NCBI RefSeq assembly: GCF_001651865.1
Contig: NZ_LPUX01000067.1
Coordinates: 538-64,537, forward strand
DNA: 64,000 bases
Direction of reading: 5' to 3'
DNA from: Sinorhizobium glycinis
GTDB lineage: Bacteria; Pseudomonadota; Alphaproteobacteria; Rhizobiales; Rhizobiaceae
Position 1 is the first letter of the stretch. Every line of letters starts with the position of its first letter. The notes under the pieces are model-generated. The model ran no database searches. It saw nothing but the letters and a program-made list of their open reading frames with translations, and was not told where the DNA came from. Positions 25,678 to 37,389 of the stretch are shown one piece after another. Made by a program: the position numbers and the translations under genes.

Positions 25678-28050
25678 TCACACATCAACGTCCCGAGCCA
25701 GCCATCGCCAGTTCCGTATCTCCCGCAAGTCCTCTCCATTCTCGCGGATGTAGGCGTCATGTTCGGCGAGCTTTTCGTCGATGAAGCGGGCGAAGCCCTC
25801 CCGTGACGCGGCCAGAGACGGGACTCGGTCGACGACTGCCTTCGCAAGGTGGAATCGATCGAGCCTGTTGAGCACGGTCATGTCGAAGGGAGTCGTGGTC
25901 GTCCCTTCCTCCTGATAGCCGTGCACATGAAAATTGGCGTGGTTGGCGCGGCGGTAGGTCAGCCGGTGAATGAGAGAGGGATAGCCGTGATAGGCGAAGA
26001 TCACCGGCTTGTCGGTCGTGAACATCCGGTCGAAAAGATCATCGGCTACGCCGTGCGGATGCTGGCTGGGGGCCTGCAATGCCATGAGATCGACGACGTT
26101 GACGACCCGCTGCCTGAGCGACGGAAACGCCTCGCGCAGAATTAGGACGGCAGCAAGTGCTTCCATAGTCGGTATGTCGCCAGCGCAGGCGACCACCACA
26201 TCCGGATCGCCTTCGTCATTGGAGGCCCAATCCCAGACGCCGAGCCCGGTTTTGCAATGCGCTATGGCCGAGTCCATGTCCATCCACTGCAACTGTGGTT
26301 GTTTGCCGGCGACGATCACGTTGATGTAGTCGCGGCTCCGAAGGCAGTGGTCGACGACCGATAGAAGCGTATTGGCATCCGGCGGAAGGTAGACGCGGAT
26401 GACGTCCGCCTTCTTGTTCGCGACGTGATCGATGAAGCCGGGGTCCTGATGCGAAAAGCCGTTGTGGTCCTGCCGCCAGACGTGCGATGTCAGAAGGTAG
26501 GTAAGCGACGCAATCGGCCTGCGCCAGGGGATGTCTTGGCAGACCTTCAGCCACTTGGCATGCTGGTTGAACATGGAATCGACGATGTGGATGAAGGCCT
26601 CGTAGCACGAGAAGAAGCCGTGCCGCCCTGTCAGCAGATACCCCTCCAGCCAGCCTTGGCAGAGATGCTCGCTCAGCACTTCCATTACTCTGCCGTCAGG
26701 CGCTAGCTGGTTATCGCTGTCCAATATCTCGCCGGTGAAAGCGCGACTTGTTAGCTCAAAAACCGGCGACAGGCGGTTCGACTCTGTTTCGTCGGGCCCA
26801 AAGATCCGGAAGTTCCGCTCTTCCGCGTTGAGTTTCAACACGTCGCGAAGATAGAGGCCGGCGATGCGGGTCGACTCTGCCGCCCGGCTTCCCGGTGTAC
26901 TGATCTCCACCGCGTATTGTCGGAAATCCGGCAGCTTGAGATCTTGCAGGAGAAGACCGCCATTGGCATGAGGATTTGCCCCCATGCGACGGTCGCCCTT
27001 TGGTACGAGGTCTCGCAAGTCTGCGCGAAGTCGGCCGTTTTCGTCGAACAGCTCCCAAGGGCGGTAGCTCCTGAGCCAGTCTTCGAGAAGTCCGAGGTGC
27101 TCCGGCACTTCTGCTAGTTTCGAAAGCGGCACCTGATGCGAACGCCAGGAGCCTTCGGTCTGCTTGCCATCGACTTCTCGTGGGCCTGTCCAACCCTTCG
27201 GAGAGCGGAGTACGATCATCGGCCAGACGGGGCGACCGGAAAATCCCGCGCTGCGCGCCTGCTGCTGGATTTCGACGATCCGCCCATGGGCCTCGTCGAG
27301 CGCTGCCGCCATAAGCAGGTGCATTTGCCGCGGATTCGATCCCTCGACGAACAGCGGCTCGTAGCCATAGCCGCGGAACAGCGCCTCCAACTCTTCATGG
27401 CTGATGCGGGCAAGAACTGTGGGATTGGCGATCTTGTAGCCGTTGAGATGCAGGATCGGCAAAACCGCGCCGTCTCGCGCCGGGTTGAGGAACTTGTTGG
27501 AGTGCCAGCTCGTCGCGAGCGCTCCCGTCTCTGCCTCTCCATCACCGACGACGCAGGCGGCGATCAGGTCGGGATTGTCGAAGACTGCGCCGTAGGCATG
27601 CATGAGGCAGTAGCCAAGCTCGCCGCCTTCATTGATCGATCCCGGCACTTCTGCCGCCACGTGGCTCGGGACGCCCCCCGGATAGGAGAACTGCGTAAAC
27701 AGTTTCTTGAGGCCGGCTTCATCCTGGCCGATCTCGGGATAAATCTCGGAATAGGTTCCTTCAAGATAGGTATTCGCAACGAGACTGGGGCCGCCGTGAC
27801 CCGGCCCTGTGACATAGATCATGTTCAGGTCATGTGCCTGGATCAGCCGGTTCAGGTGGACATAGAGAAAATTCAATCCCGGCGTCGTGCCCCAGTGGCC
27901 GAGCAGGCGCGGCTTTACGTGGTCCAGCGTGAGCTTTTGTTTCAGGAGCGGATTGTCGCGAAGGTAGATTTGCCCCACGGAAAGGTAATTGGCGGCTCGC
28001 CAATAGGCGTCCATTTGCTCCAGAAGTTCGGGCGACAGCGTATCGGTCAT
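25678..28050 (-). CDS. xfp: Xylulose-5-phosphate/fructose-6-phosphate phosphoketolase
   Basis: A 790-residue thiamine-diphosphate enzyme of the usual phosphoketolase length. Recognisable segments include [15 protein letters not shown] near the N-terminus, [33 protein letters not shown] (cofactor region) and the C-terminal [18 protein letters not shown]. It splits xylulose-5-P or fructose-6-P into acetyl-phosphate and a shorter sugar phosphate, giving ATP or acetyl-CoA without losing carbon. The ATG at 28050 follows AGGAAGGA. A near-match FixK site (TTGACCAAGCACAA, 28081-28094) lies upstream but close to the start. Sits in a low-oxygen gene region, compatible with a microaerobic bypass. Confidence 0.96.
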   Translation of the reverse strand: MTDTLSPELLEQMDAYWRAANYLSVGQIYLRDNPLLKQKLTLDHVKPRLLGHWGTTPGLNFLYVHLNRLIQAHDLNMIYVTGPGHGGPSLVANTYLEGTYSEIYPEIGQDEAGLKKLFTQFSYPGGVPSHVAAEVPGSINEGGELGYCLMHAYGAVFDNPDLIAACVVGDGEAETGALATSWHSNKFLNPARDGAVLPILHLNGYKIANPTVLARISHEELEALFRGYGYEPLFVEGSNPRQMHLLMAAALDEAHGRIVEIQQQARSAGFSGRPVWPMIVLRSPKGWTGPREVDGKQTEGSWRSHQVPLSKLAEVPEHLGLLEDWLRSYRPWELFDENGRLRADLRDLVPKGDRRMGANPHANGGLLLQDLKLPDFRQYAVEISTPGSRAAESTRIAGLYLRDVLKLNAEERNFRIFGPDETESNRLSPVFELTSRAFTGEILDSDNQLAPDGRVMEVLSEHLCQGWLEGYLLTGRHGFFSCYEAFIHIVDSMFNQHAKWLKVCQDIPWRRPIASLTYLLTSHVWRQDHNGFSHQDPGFIDHVANKKADVIRVYLPPDANTLLSVVDHCLRSRDYINVIVAGKQPQLQWMDMDSAIAHCKTGLGVWDWASNDEGDPDVVVACAGDIPTMEALAAVLILREAFPSLRQRVVNVVDLMALQAPSQHPHGVADDLFDRMFTTDKPVIFAYHGYPSLIHRLTYRRANHANFHVHGYQEEGTTTTPFDMTVLNRLDRFHLAKAVVDRVPSLAASREGFARFIDEKLAEHDAYIRENGEDLREIRNWRWLARDVDV

Positions 28051-28227
28051 CGGGAGGAATCCTTCCTGGTGAGGACATCGTTGACCAAGCACAACTGGCT
28101 GCGATCGAATATGATCCCTGGCAACATGCGCGGATGATGCTGGGCCGGTCCTCAGGCAGTGAAAATCGTGTAGTCCCGACAGAAGAGGGTTCGGCTCGAA
28201 CCAGCGGTACCCGTTATGGCTCTGCGC

Positions 28228-28884
28228 TCAGTTCCCAACAATACGCAGTCTATTCCTGACGCCGCCGGCACCGCTGATCGTCTCGGCGGCGACACGGGCC
28301 GCCTCGCGCAGCGTCTCGCTGTTGACCTCGCCCCATAAATTGACGTTTCCGTGCTCTATCGTCACGTCTATCGACCCTCTGTCGAGGCCGAGATCAGAAC
28401 AAAGCCGCGCCAGGACGGCCCGCCGCACCGCCTCGTCACCGGCAGCGACAACATCAGGCCCAGAGGCGGCAATGGTGCGAAGGATATCGCTGCGCGTGAT
28501 AATGCCCACCATCTCTTCCCCTCGCATGACCGGAATTCGCTTGATCCTTTTCGCAGCCATGAGTTCAGCGACGCGGCCAAGGGGAACGTCTTCATCAACC
28601 GTGACAACAGGCTGCGTCATCACGTCGCCGACGCGCCAGCTATGCCCCTTGATGAACGCTTCCGGCTTCGCTCCGGCGCGCCCAGTGCCATCCCACGCAG
28701 CCAGCCCCAGCTCCGCACGCCGCAACAAGTCGCCCTCCGATAACATGCCAATGAGCCTACCGCGGTCGTCGGATACAGGCAGGCCGCTTATTCTGGCCTC
28801 GAGCATTGTGCGCGCTGCGTGACTCACGCTGTGATCGGGGCTGATCGACAGCACCTTTTTGTTCATAATGTCTCTGGCCAGCAT
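28228..28884 (-). CDS. CBS-pair and BON domain protein
   Basis: A 218-residue protein with two CBS motifs (residues about 8-55 and 87-140; VGIITRSDILR ends the pair) followed by a C-terminal BON-type segment (SIDVTIEHGNVNLWGEVNSE). CBS pairs bind adenine nucleotides and act as energy sensors; BON is found in stress and envelope proteins. No membrane segment. Divergent from the copper ATPase with a perfect FixK box between them, centred 61 bases before this start. Confidence 0.9.
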   Translation of the reverse strand: MLARDIMNKKVLSISPDHSVSHAARTMLEARISGLPVSDDRGRLIGMLSEGDLLRRAELGLAAWDGTGRAGAKPEAFIKGHSWRVGDVMTQPVVTVDEDVPLGRVAELMAAKRIKRIPVMRGEEMVGIITRSDILRTIAASGPDVVAAGDEAVRRAVLARLCSDLGLDRGSIDVTIEHGNVNLWGEVNSETLREAARVAAETISGAGGVRNRLRIVGN

Positions 28885-28938
28885 CCTAATGCCCTCCGAT
28901 TAGTGGGCACAGCATACCCGGCACCGCGGAGCACGAGA

Positions 28939-28952
28939 TTGATTTTGGTCAA
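28939..28952. promoter_or_regulatory. FixK/FNR box (TTGATTTTGGTCAA)
   Basis: Perfect TTGA-N6-TCAA palindrome between the divergent CBS-BON and copper ATPase genes. The centre is 61 bases from the former start and 40 from the latter, so activation of the CBS-BON gene is the better fit. Confidence 0.78.
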
Positions 28953-28985
28953 AGAATTGACTGCTGAAATGAATACCATGCCGGG

Positions 28986-31187
28986 ATGGGTATTGATCCG
29001 AGCCATCGTCACAGTCGGACAAATGAGCACGCCCCGACCGCTCAAGCGGAGGGTTCGCGTGTCGCGCTGACGGAAGGCGTGATCTACACCTGCCCGATGC
29101 ACCCGCAGGTGCGGCAGATCGGCCCCGGCAACTGCCCGATCTGCGGCATGGCCCTCGAACCGGAAGTCGTCACCGCCGAAACCGGCCCCAGTCCGGAACT
29201 CATCGACATGCGGCGACGGTTCTGGGTCGGGCTGGTTCTGACGCTGCCTGTGCTGGCGCTCGAAATGGGCGGTCATCTCACCAACCTGCACATGCTGCTC
29301 GGCCCCCAGACGTCGAACTGGCTGCAGCTCGTCTTCGCAACGCCTGTCGTGCTTTGGGGAGGCGCTCCCTTTTTCGAGCGGGCCTGGCGGTCCCTCCTCA
29401 CCCGACACCTGAACATGTTCACCTTGATCGCCATGGGCACGGGCGCCGCCTGGGTCTACAGCGTGGTCGCCACCGTCTTCCCCGGTCTGTTTCCAGCGAC
29501 GTTCCGTTCTGAGGAAGGTTCGGTCGCGATCTACTTCGAGGCGGCCGCCGTCATCACCGTCCTGGTGCTGCTCGGACAGGTGCTGGAGCTGCAGGCGCGT
29601 GAGCAGACGGGCGGCGCAATCCGCGCCTTGCTCGACCTTGCGCCGAAGACCGCCCGCCGCATCCGCAGCGATGGCAGCGACGAGGACGTGCCGCTCGAAG
29701 CCGTTGTCGTCGGCGACCGGCTACGCGTTCGTCCGGGCGAGAAGGTTCCGGTTGACGGGGCTCTCGTCGAGGGCCGCAGCTCGGTCGATGAATCTATGAT
29801 CACCGGGGAGTCGATGCCGGTCACCAAGGAGGTGGGCGCGAAGCTGATCGGCGGCACGATGAACAAGACGGGCGGCTTCGTCATGGAAGCGGGCAAAGTC
29901 GGCCGCGACACCATGCTGTCGCAGATCGTCCGCATGGTCGCCGAGGCCCAACGGTCTCGCGCTCCCATCCAACGCCTGGCCGACGAAGTCTCTGGCTGGT
30001 TCGTTCCCGCTGTTATTCTGATCGCCATCATCTCATTCGCCACGTGGATGGCTGTCGGGCCGGAACCTCGCTTCACCCATGGACTTGTCGCCGCGGTGGC
30101 GGTGCTGATCATCGCCTGCCCCTGTGCGCTCGGCCTCGCCACTCCGATGTCGGTCATGGTCGGCGTCGGCAAGGGTGCAAGCGTCGGTGTGCTGATCAAG
30201 AACGCCGAGGCGCTCGAACGCTTCGAAAAGGTCGACACACTGGTCGTCGACAAGACGGGGACCCTGACTGAAGGCAAGCCGAAAGTTAAATCAGTCGTTG
30301 CCGTAAGCGACATATCCGAGGATGAGCTGCTGCGACTGACAGCAACGCTGGAGCGGTCGAGCGAGCATCCTCTCGCGGCGGCAATCGTCGAGGCCGCCAA
30401 CGAGCGCGGAATTGCACTGGGAAAGGCGGAAGACTTCGACAGCCCGGTTGGCAAGGGAGTGACGGGTCTGGTCGATGGCCGCAGGCTGGTTATCGGCAGC
30501 CACCGGATCATGTCCGAGGAAGGGGTGGACGTCTCCGCCCTCTCGCAAAAGGCGGAAGAGCTGCGCGGTGAAGGAGCGACCGTCATCTTCGCGGCCATCG
30601 ACGGTCGTCTCGCCGGATTGTTCGGAATATCCGACCCGATCAAGGGGACGACACCCGCCGCCGTCGAGGCGCTGATCAAGGACGGCGTGCGTGTGGTCAT
30701 GCTCACCGGGGACAACAAGACCACGGCCAATGCCGTTGCTCGTAAGCTTGGCATCACCGAGGTGGAGGCGGAAATCCTGCCCGAGCATAAAAGCGAGATC
30801 GTCGCGCGTCTGCGTAACGAAGGCAGGATCGTCGCCATGGCGGGCGACGGCGTGAACGACGCTCCTGCCCTTGCCGCCGCCGACGTCGGCATTGCGATGG
30901 GAACCGGGACGGACGTGGCAATCGAGAGTGCGGGCGTAACGCTGCTGAAGGGCGATCTTCGGGGCATTGTACGGGCGCGGCAGCTCAGTCACGCTACGAT
31001 GGCGAACATCCGGCAGAACCTGTTCTTCGCGTTCATTTACAACGCCGCTGGCGTCCCGGTTGCGGCTGGCGTTCTTTACCCCGCCCTCGGCCTTCTGCTT
31101 TCGCCGATCATCGCCGCAGCCGCCATGGCGCTTTCGTCGGTCAGCGTCATCGGCAATTCGCTCAGGTTGAGGAGTGCTCGGATATGA
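28986..31187 (+). CDS. copA: Copper-translocating P1B-type ATPase with heavy-metal-binding N-terminal motif
   Basis: A 733-residue P1B ATPase. The N-terminus has a YHS-like heavy-metal-binding domain ([10 protein letters not shown]...[12 protein letters not shown], residues 34-58) instead of an HMA domain. Also seen: actuator TGES, membrane [10 protein letters not shown], phosphorylation site [22 protein letters not shown] and [10 protein letters not shown]. It exports Cu(I) from the cytoplasm. ATGA overlap with a DUF2933 gene downstream. The start has a weak ribosome-binding site. The symbol reflects family only. Confidence 0.92.
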   Translation: MGIDPSHRHSRTNEHAPTAQAEGSRVALTEGVIYTCPMHPQVRQIGPGNCPICGMALEPEVVTAETGPSPELIDMRRRFWVGLVLTLPVLALEMGGHLTNLHMLLGPQTSNWLQLVFATPVVLWGGAPFFERAWRSLLTRHLNMFTLIAMGTGAAWVYSVVATVFPGLFPATFRSEEGSVAIYFEAAAVITVLVLLGQVLELQAREQTGGAIRALLDLAPKTARRIRSDGSDEDVPLEAVVVGDRLRVRPGEKVPVDGALVEGRSSVDESMITGESMPVTKEVGAKLIGGTMNKTGGFVMEAGKVGRDTMLSQIVRMVAEAQRSRAPIQRLADEVSGWFVPAVILIAIISFATWMAVGPEPRFTHGLVAAVAVLIIACPCALGLATPMSVMVGVGKGASVGVLIKNAEALERFEKVDTLVVDKTGTLTEGKPKVKSVVAVSDISEDELLRLTATLERSSEHPLAAAIVEAANERGIALGKAEDFDSPVGKGVTGLVDGRRLVIGSHRIMSEEGVDVSALSQKAEELRGEGATVIFAAIDGRLAGLFGISDPIKGTTPAAVEALIKDGVRVVMLTGDNKTTANAVARKLGITEVEAEILPEHKSEIVARLRNEGRIVAMAGDGVNDAPALAAADVGIAMGTGTDVAIESAGVTLLKGDLRGIVRARQLSHATMANIRQNLFFAFIYNAAGVPVAAGVLYPALGLLLSPIIAAAAMALSSVSVIGNSLRLRSARI

Positions 31188-31387
31188 CCTTAGATCGCAG
31201 ATGGATACTGTTCGCCGCCTCACTCGCGGTAATCGTCGCGTTCTTCGTTCTCCGCGAGCACTGGCAACATGCACTTGGGCTCGCACCCTACCTGCTGCTG
31301 CTGGCCTGTCCGTTGATGCACCTTTTGCATGGTCATGGCGGTGATCGCCACCAGGGCCACCACAGGAAAACGGGCGATCTCACATGA
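31184..31387 (+). CDS. DUF2933 small membrane protein
   Basis: A 67-residue protein with two hydrophobic segments ([17 protein letters not shown] and [13 protein letters not shown]) and a His-rich tail ([15 protein letters not shown]). This is the DUF2933 pattern, commonly found beside copper or heavy-metal export genes. Starts in ATGA overlap with the ATPase and ends in ATGA overlap with the next gene, so the three form one transcript. The His cluster may bind metal (inference). Confidence 0.85.
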   Translation: MTLDRRWILFAASLAVIVAFFVLREHWQHALGLAPYLLLLACPLMHLLHGHGGDRHQGHHRKTGDLT

Positions 31388-31868
31388 CTTACGAATACGC
31401 GGCACAAGCCATTGTCGATGTCGGGACGCCCGCGGAAGTCCTTTTTGACCATCTCGATGACCAGGCGAGTCTCGGCTCGCACATGCAGAAGCCTTCGATG
31501 ATGATGCTCGGCGGGAGCATGTCGTACGAGTTCGACGAAGCCAAAGGCCGCGCTGTCGGCTCGCTTATCAAGATGCGGGGCTCCATACTTGGCCTCGTCC
31601 TTTCGGTCGAAGAAGTAATCGTCGAGCGGCAGCCACCCCGTCGCAAGGTGTGGGAGACGCGAGGCCGTCCGAACCTCCTCGTCATCGGGGGCTACCGGAT
31701 GGGATTCGAGATCAGCGCCTCGGGTGCTGCATCGCGACTGCGCGTGTTCATTGACTACGGCTATCCAGCGACGATCGCGGGCAAGCTTCTCGGCCCCTGT
31801 TTGGCTCGATCTACGCACGCTGGTGCGTAAACCGGATGGCCAAGGACGCAGCGGACGCGTTTTGCTAG
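31384..31868 (+). pseudogene. SRPBCC-type (polyketide cyclase-like) protein with C-terminal frameshift
   Basis: A START/SRPBCC-like protein of about 160 residues. The frame reads well to YGYPATIAGKLLGP (about residue 138) and then gives the unrelated end CLARSTHAGA with a stop at 31830. One extra C in the run at 31794-31797 would restore LFGSIYARWCVNRMAKDAADAF with a stop at 31866-31868, a normal SRPBCC C-terminal helix. The shift is thus a one-base deletion in a C run, either real or a sequencing error. Overlaps the DUF2933 gene by 4 bases. Confidence 0.75.
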
Positions 31869-32298
31869 CGTGCGGTGAATCGATGTGCGCATGAGCCATA
31901 ACATGCCTGTTGTAATCGCGACTCCACTCTGGTTGGACTGCTGGCAGTCAACAGATTATCGACACAGATCTGGCGATGCCCCACGACAGGTTTTAAGGAA
32001 TTCGATCAAAAGCCCCGGCAAATCACCGATCCATAACGCCTAAGCGGCTTTCGAGTGCTGTGCTGATTGGAAAAGAGTGAGGAAGGCCGGAAACTCGGTG
32101 CTTCCGGCTTCTACAGAGCACCCGGTCTTTGACGCCGATCAATGAGGCTGCCACAGCACAGCGGTTTAATGATCTCATCTGGGTGGCGACCGGCGGAGAA
32201 GCGCCGGGAGAAGTCGGCCAGACTGGCTTGCGGCCGCGCGCATGAGCAACCAGCGGCGAGACGAGCCTGGAACCACCGCTTTGAAGGAGGAACCAGCC
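31869..32298. other. Gene-free stretch upstream of hsp20
   Basis: About 430 bases without a recognisable gene. It must contain the Hsp20 promoter; I saw no perfect FixK box or inverted-repeat heat-shock element here. Confidence 0.5.
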
Positions 32299-32826
32299 AT
32301 GGCTGAACCTGCAACCAAACTGCCCATCAAGTCGGAAGAAAAAGGCGTCGAGCGTCGTGCGGAGTCGTGGCCCCCCTTTGAGAGCCTCAGATCCGAAATC
32401 GATCGGCTGTTCGACGACTTTGCTCCAAACCTGTGGCATCGCCCCCTGGCTTCCGCCCTCATGCGTCGGGTGCCGCGGCTGTCAGACCTGGACGTGGCGC
32501 CGGCCGTTGATTTGGCGGAGACAGAAAAAGGATACGAGATCACCTGTGAACTGCCGGGGATGGAAGAAAAGGACATAGAGGTAGCCATCTCCAATGGGAT
32601 CCTGACCATCCGAGGCGAGAAACAGGAGGAGAAAGAGGAGAAGAAGAAGGAATATGTCCTCTCTGAGCGCCGCTATGGCTCGTTCCAGCGGACGTTCCGG
32701 ATGCCGGATGGAGTCGATGCAGAAAAGGTTGCTGCAAATTTCTCGAAGGGCGTTCTGTCGGTAACCCTGCCGAAGACCCAGGAAGCGCAGCAGAACGAGC
32801 GCAAGATCCAGATCAAGTCCGCTTGA
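32299..32826 (+). CDS. Hsp20/alpha-crystallin small heat-shock protein
   Basis: A 175-residue small heat-shock protein that holds unfolding proteins. The alpha-crystallin domain runs from about residue 68 (PAVDLAETEKGYEITCELPGMEEKDIEV) through GILTIRGEKQEE to GVLSVTLPK, with the basic-acidic insert KEEKKKEY typical of class-A members. The ATG at 32299 follows GGAGGAA; the start 57 bases earlier lacks support. Confidence 0.95.
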   Translation: MAEPATKLPIKSEEKGVERRAESWPPFESLRSEIDRLFDDFAPNLWHRPLASALMRRVPRLSDLDVAPAVDLAETEKGYEITCELPGMEEKDIEVAISNGILTIRGEKQEEKEEKKKEYVLSERRYGSFQRTFRMPDGVDAEKVAANFSKGVLSVTLPKTQEAQQNERKIQIKSA

Positions 32827-33081
32827 CCATCCCGCCTTCCCCGTCCGCAATAGTTCAACACCTTTGCGGACGGGAGGCCCGTCACGGCTATTCGATGCTC
32901 CCGAGGTGCACACCGAACTGGTGCTGCTGCTGCTGCCCAACGTTCTCGGCCGCAGCGCGCGAGTCACCGCCGAATGTCAAATGATCTGCTAAAGTTCACA
33001 TGCCTGAGATCGCGCGGTGCACTTCCCAATCTACCTGAACTGCGCGAGTCAACGGTACGCAGGCACTCCGAGGAGCTTGTA

Positions 33082-33801
33082 GTGGAGAACGATGGATCGG
33101 CGATTGCCCTTGAGGCACACGAGCTCACCAAGATCTATCGGATGGGCGCGGTAGAAGTTCACGCCCTGCGCGGGGTGGACGTGGAGTTCAGCGAGGGCGA
33201 ACTGATCGTTCTATTGGGGCCATCGGGGAGCGGCAAGTCGACATTGCTCAATATCCTTGGCGGGCTTGATACGCCCACGGGCGGGACGGTCACGTTTCGC
33301 GGCCAGCTCCTAAGGATGGATAGTGAACGCGCGCTCAACCTTTACCGCCGAGATCATGTTGGCTTCGTTTTCCAATTCTACAATCTCATCCCTAGCTTGA
33401 CCGCGCGCGAAAACGTCTCCCTCGTGACGGAGATCGCCAGAAATCCAATGTCACCGGACGAGGCGCTTTCTATCGTGGGTCTCGGTGATAGGATCGACCA
33501 TTTCCCGGCGCAACTTTCCGGTGGCGAACAGCAGCGCGTCGCCATCGCCCGTGCCATCGCCAAGCGCCCCGATCTGCTTCTCTGCGACGAGCCAACGGGC
33601 GCACTCGACAGCAAGACGGGAGTCCTCGTGCTCGAGGCAATCCTCAAGATCAATCGTGAGCTTGGCACGACCACAGCGCTCATCACCCACAACGCCGTCA
33701 TTGCCGAGATCGCCAATCGCGTGCTCTACTTTGCCGATGGGCGCATTGTCGAAACGCGGCAGAATGCCGTTCAACGCGCCCCCGGCGAACTCGCCTGGTG
33801 A
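33082..33801 (+). CDS. ABC exporter ATP-binding subunit (LolD/MacB type)
   Basis: A 239-residue ATPase: [19 protein letters not shown], Walker [10 protein letters not shown], signature [13 protein letters not shown], Walker [13 protein letters not shown] and H-loop ITHN. This is the class that works with FtsX-like permeases. The GTG at 33082 with GAGGAG upstream places the start just before the ABC domain; an in-frame ATG at 32974 (275 residues) is the alternative. Stop and next start overlap (GTGA). Forms an export unit with the next two genes. Confidence 0.88.
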   Translation: MENDGSAIALEAHELTKIYRMGAVEVHALRGVDVEFSEGELIVLLGPSGSGKSTLLNILGGLDTPTGGTVTFRGQLLRMDSERALNLYRRDHVGFVFQFYNLIPSLTARENVSLVTEIARNPMSPDEALSIVGLGDRIDHFPAQLSGGEQQRVAIARAIAKRPDLLLCDEPTGALDSKTGVLVLEAILKINRELGTTTALITHNAVIAEIANRVLYFADGRIVETRQNAVQRAPGELAW

Positions 33802-36171
33802 GCATGATGAGCAGTCTCGATCGAAAGCTGCTTCGTGAACTCTGGAGGCTGAAGGCCCAGGTTCTTGCCATCGCGCTGGTGATCGCGTCCGGTACCGCGC
33901 TGCTCATCATGGCACTGACGACGATCGAGGCGCTCGAGGAGACGACCGCCGCCTATTACGAGCGGACGCGCTTTGCTGATGTGTTTGCCCAGGCAAAGCG
34001 TGTGCCCGAACATCTTGGCCGCGACATCGCGGAAATCCCAGGTGTTCGCCTCGCCGAAACGCGCATAGTCGAAGGCGCTATTCTCGACATGCCGGGCTTT
34101 GCCGAGCCGGTCGTTGCCCAATTGCTGTCGCTGCCCGAACGAGGCCCTGCGCTACTGAACGCATTGGTAATCCGCAGCGGTCGCCTGATTGACCCGACGC
34201 GCCCGGACGAGGTGGTCGTAAGCGAGCCCTTCGCGGAAGCCCACCGCTTGAAGCCCGGCGACACGTTCGAAGCAGTCTTGAGGGGGCGCAAACGCACGTT
34301 GCACGTCGTCGGTACCGCCCTTAGCCCTGAATTCGTCTATGCGATCGCTCCCGGCGGCTTGATGCCGGACGACGAGCGTTTCGGGATCCTGTGGATGGGC
34401 CACGATGCGCTGGCGGCCGCCTTCGACCTCAAAGCCTCCTTCAACAGCGTTAGCCTCAGTCTCCTGGCCGGCACAGACGAAAAGGACGTCATTCAGCGGC
34501 TCGACGGCCTCCTGGCTCCCTTCGGCGGCATCGGTGCCTATGGTCGCGCCGACCAGACCTCGAACTGGTTCCTGGAAAGCGAAATCGCCCAGCAGAAGAA
34601 CATGTCCCGGATCATGCCGATGATCTTCCTGGCAGTCGCGGCGTTCCTGACCAACATGGTGATGGCACGGCTGATCGAGACGGAGCGCCGCGAGATCGGC
34701 CTTCTGAAAGCCTTTGGCTACGGCAATCTGGCGATCGGCTGGCATTACGCCAAGATGGTGCTCGTCATCGGCACGATTGGCGTCCTGATCGGATCGTTGC
34801 TCGGTACCTGGCTCGGCCACTGGAATACGGAACTCTACACCAAGTTCTATCGCTTTCCGTTTCTGCTCTATCGTCCAGGACCTGCCGGCTTCGTCATCGC
34901 CGGTGCGATCAGCCTCGGTGCGGCGCTTGCCGGCAGCCTCGCCACCGTGCGCCGCGCTGTCAGGCTTGCGCCTGCGGAAGCAATGCTCCCACCTTCCCCG
35001 CCGATCTATCGGCGTAGCTGGGCTTCTCGAACGGCTCTTGCCGGCGCGCTCGACGAACCGTCGCGCATGATCTTACGGCGCATCATCAGGTGGCCGGTCA
35101 GGGCTTTCCTCGCCAGCCTCGGTCTCGCAATGTCGATCGCCGTGCTGATCATGGCGCTGCAATGGGTGGACGCTATAGACTCCCTCGCCGAAACGGCTTT
35201 CGAGCGTGGGCAGCACCAGGATGCGACCGTTGCCTTCAACGAGCTGCAGCCCGTAGACACGGTGACAGACTTCGAGAATCTGCCTGGCGTGCTGTCGGCG
35301 GAACCTTATCGCCATGCATCGGCGCGCATCAGCCACGGGCATATCGTCGAGCGTCAGGGAATCATCGGCGTTCGGGACGGCGCCGTCCTCAGTCCGGTCT
35401 TCGACGTCGAGCGTGGCCGCGTTGAGGTTCCTCCGGGCGGGGTCATGATCTCGCGCAAGCTCGCCGAACTTCTGAATGCCAGGGTCGGCGACACCGTCGC
35501 CGTCGAACTCTTGGAGGGCCGTCAGGCTCGATTGACCCTGCCGGTGGCGCAGATTTTCGAAACTTACCTCGGCACGCCGGCCTACATGGACATGGCCGCG
35601 CTCAATCGCATCGCCGGGGATGGCCGCGTCGTAAGTGGCCTGCATATTCGTGTGGATGCCCGCAGCCGCACGAACCTGCTGGAGAGACTGAAGGATGTCC
35701 CGAACATCGCCTCCGTTCTTTTCCGCCAGGCTGCAATCGACACCTTCTACAAGACCATGGGCGAAACGATCTTCATTTTCATCGGTTTCTTCGTCGCCTT
35801 CTCAGTGACCCTCTCCGTCGGCGTCACTTATAACTCGATCCGCATTGCGCTTTCCGAACGGGCCCGCGAACTCGCGACACTGCGTGTCCTCGGCTTCAGC
35901 CGTTGGGAGATCTCCTACATTCTGCTCGGAGAAGCCGGCATTCTCACCTGGATTGCGGTGCCACTTGGCGCGGCGATCGGCTACGGCCTCGCGTGGTACA
36001 TGACGAGTGCCTTCGAGACGGAACTCTACCGCGTGCCGCTGGTGCTGCGGGATGCGACCTTCGGCAAGGCAGCCCTGATCGCGCTGACGGCTACGCTGAT
36101 CTGCGCCGCAATTCGTGCGCCGGCGGCTCGATCGCCTGGATCTGATCGCCGTGCTGAAGACAAGGGAGTAG
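33798..36171 (+). CDS. FtsX-like ABC exporter permease, C-terminus frameshifted
   Basis: A permease of about 790 residues with two FtsX domains: an N-terminal membrane segment ([21 protein letters not shown] in parts), a large extracytoplasmic domain, three spans near residues 275-390, a fourth near 440 and a C-terminal trio ([17 protein letters not shown] onwards). After ATLICAA the frame runs into the next gene to 36527. A two-base shift near 36111 instead gives [17 protein letters not shown] with TAG at 36169-36171, three bases before the HlyD start. The shift therefore appears to be a two-base deletion removing only the last 20 or so residues. Substrate unknown. Confidence 0.8.
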
Positions 36172-36174
36172 CCT

Positions 36175-37374
36175 GTGAGCGTCGCGAAGCGCAGATTGGC
36201 CATCTGGGGCAGCTTACTGGTCCTGCTCGTGGCCGGCATTGCCTATGCGCTGCGGCCGCAGCCTATTCAGGTCGACCTTGCCGTTGCGGAGGCCGGAACG
36301 TTGCGAGTGACGATCGACGAGGAGGGCGAGACGCGGGTGCGCGACGTCTACACACTTCACGCGCCGTTGCGTGGTCAGTTGCAACGCATCACCGCCGAGC
36401 CCGGCGACATCGTCAAGGCGGGGGAAACCTTGCTCGCGCAGATCGAGCCCGCTGCGCCCGCGTTTCTCGACGCGCGCACGGAGGCGGAGCTGCAGGCCGC
36501 GGTCGAGGCAGCTCGGGCCGCGCATAATCTCGCCGCCGCAGAACTCAACAAGGCCAAGGCCGACCTGACCTTTGCCGAGGGAGAGCGCGCCCGCGCCCGA
36601 ATGCTGATCGAGCGCAGGACAATCTCGCAACGCTCCCTGGAAGATGCGGAACGTGCCTATAGCGTCGCACAAGCCAATCTCGCTACGGCCGAAGCTGGTC
36701 TGAAAGTGCGCGAGCACGAGCTTCATCAAGCCCGGTCGCGGCTCTTGTCGCGCCAGGAGATCAGGAGTCGCAGCGGTGCGTGCGAATGCATCGCCGTTAC
36801 TGCGCCGGTGAGCGGCGTCGTCCTGCAGGTCATGCGCCGCAGCGAAGGCGTCGTCGAGGCAGGAACGCCATTGCTCGACATCGGTGATCCTGCGGATCTG
36901 GAAATCGTCGCCAATCTCCTCTCGGAGGATGCGGTCCGGATCAAGCCCGGCCAGCAAGCGCTCGTCACCGGCTGGGGCGGAGAAGATCTTAAGGCTGTCG
37001 TGCAACGCATCGAGCCCTTCGGTCAAACCAAGGTGTCGGCCCTCGGTATCGAGGAGCAGCGGGTCGATGTCGTCCTGGATTTTGCCGATCCACCGGAACG
37101 ATGGCGTTCGCTCGGGCATGGTTATCGCGTCGACGTGCGGGTCATCCTGTTCGAAGGCGAAGTCCTCAGGCTGCCGCTTGGCGCCCTGTTCCGGCAACGC
37201 GAAGATTGGGCCGTGTTCGTCGCCGCAGAGGGACGCGCGCAACTGCGCCCCGTCGGCGTCGGTCAGAGGAACAGCCTCGCAGTCGAAATCCGAGAAGGGC
37301 TTTTGCCTGGAGATCGAGTCATTCTCTACCCGAGCGATCGGATCAAGGATGGGGTCGCTATCGTGGAGCGGTAG
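36175..37374 (+). CDS. HlyD/RND-type periplasmic adaptor subunit
   Basis: A 399-residue membrane-fusion protein: N-terminal membrane anchor (LAIWGSLLVLLVAGIAYAL), lipoyl-like half (LRGQLQRITAEPGDIVKAGETLLAQIEP), a coiled-coil hairpin rich in Ala/Glu/Arg (about residues 98-190), then TAPVSGVVLQV and a beta-barrel region. GTG start at 36175. Together with the FtsX permease and ATPase it forms a MacAB-like exporter. Confidence 0.9.
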   Translation: MSVAKRRLAIWGSLLVLLVAGIAYALRPQPIQVDLAVAEAGTLRVTIDEEGETRVRDVYTLHAPLRGQLQRITAEPGDIVKAGETLLAQIEPAAPAFLDARTEAELQAAVEAARAAHNLAAAELNKAKADLTFAEGERARARMLIERRTISQRSLEDAERAYSVAQANLATAEAGLKVREHELHQARSRLLSRQEIRSRSGACECIAVTAPVSGVVLQVMRRSEGVVEAGTPLLDIGDPADLEIVANLLSEDAVRIKPGQQALVTGWGGEDLKAVVQRIEPFGQTKVSALGIEEQRVDVVLDFADPPERWRSLGHGYRVDVRVILFEGEVLRLPLGALFRQREDWAVFVAAEGRAQLRPVGVGQRNSLAVEIREGLLPGDRVILYPSDRIKDGVAIVER

Positions 37375-37389
37375 CCGGACGCGTTTGCC

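Noticed and set aside
28081..28094. TTGACCAAGCACAA as a FixK box for phosphoketolase
   Set aside because: One mismatch and centred only about 37 bases from the start codon; kept as a note, not called.
29531..30967. Long 478-codon leftward frame opposite the copper ATPase
   Set aside because: Antisense frame of a GC-rich gene; composition (Ser/Arg/Thr-rich) is typical of a shadow.
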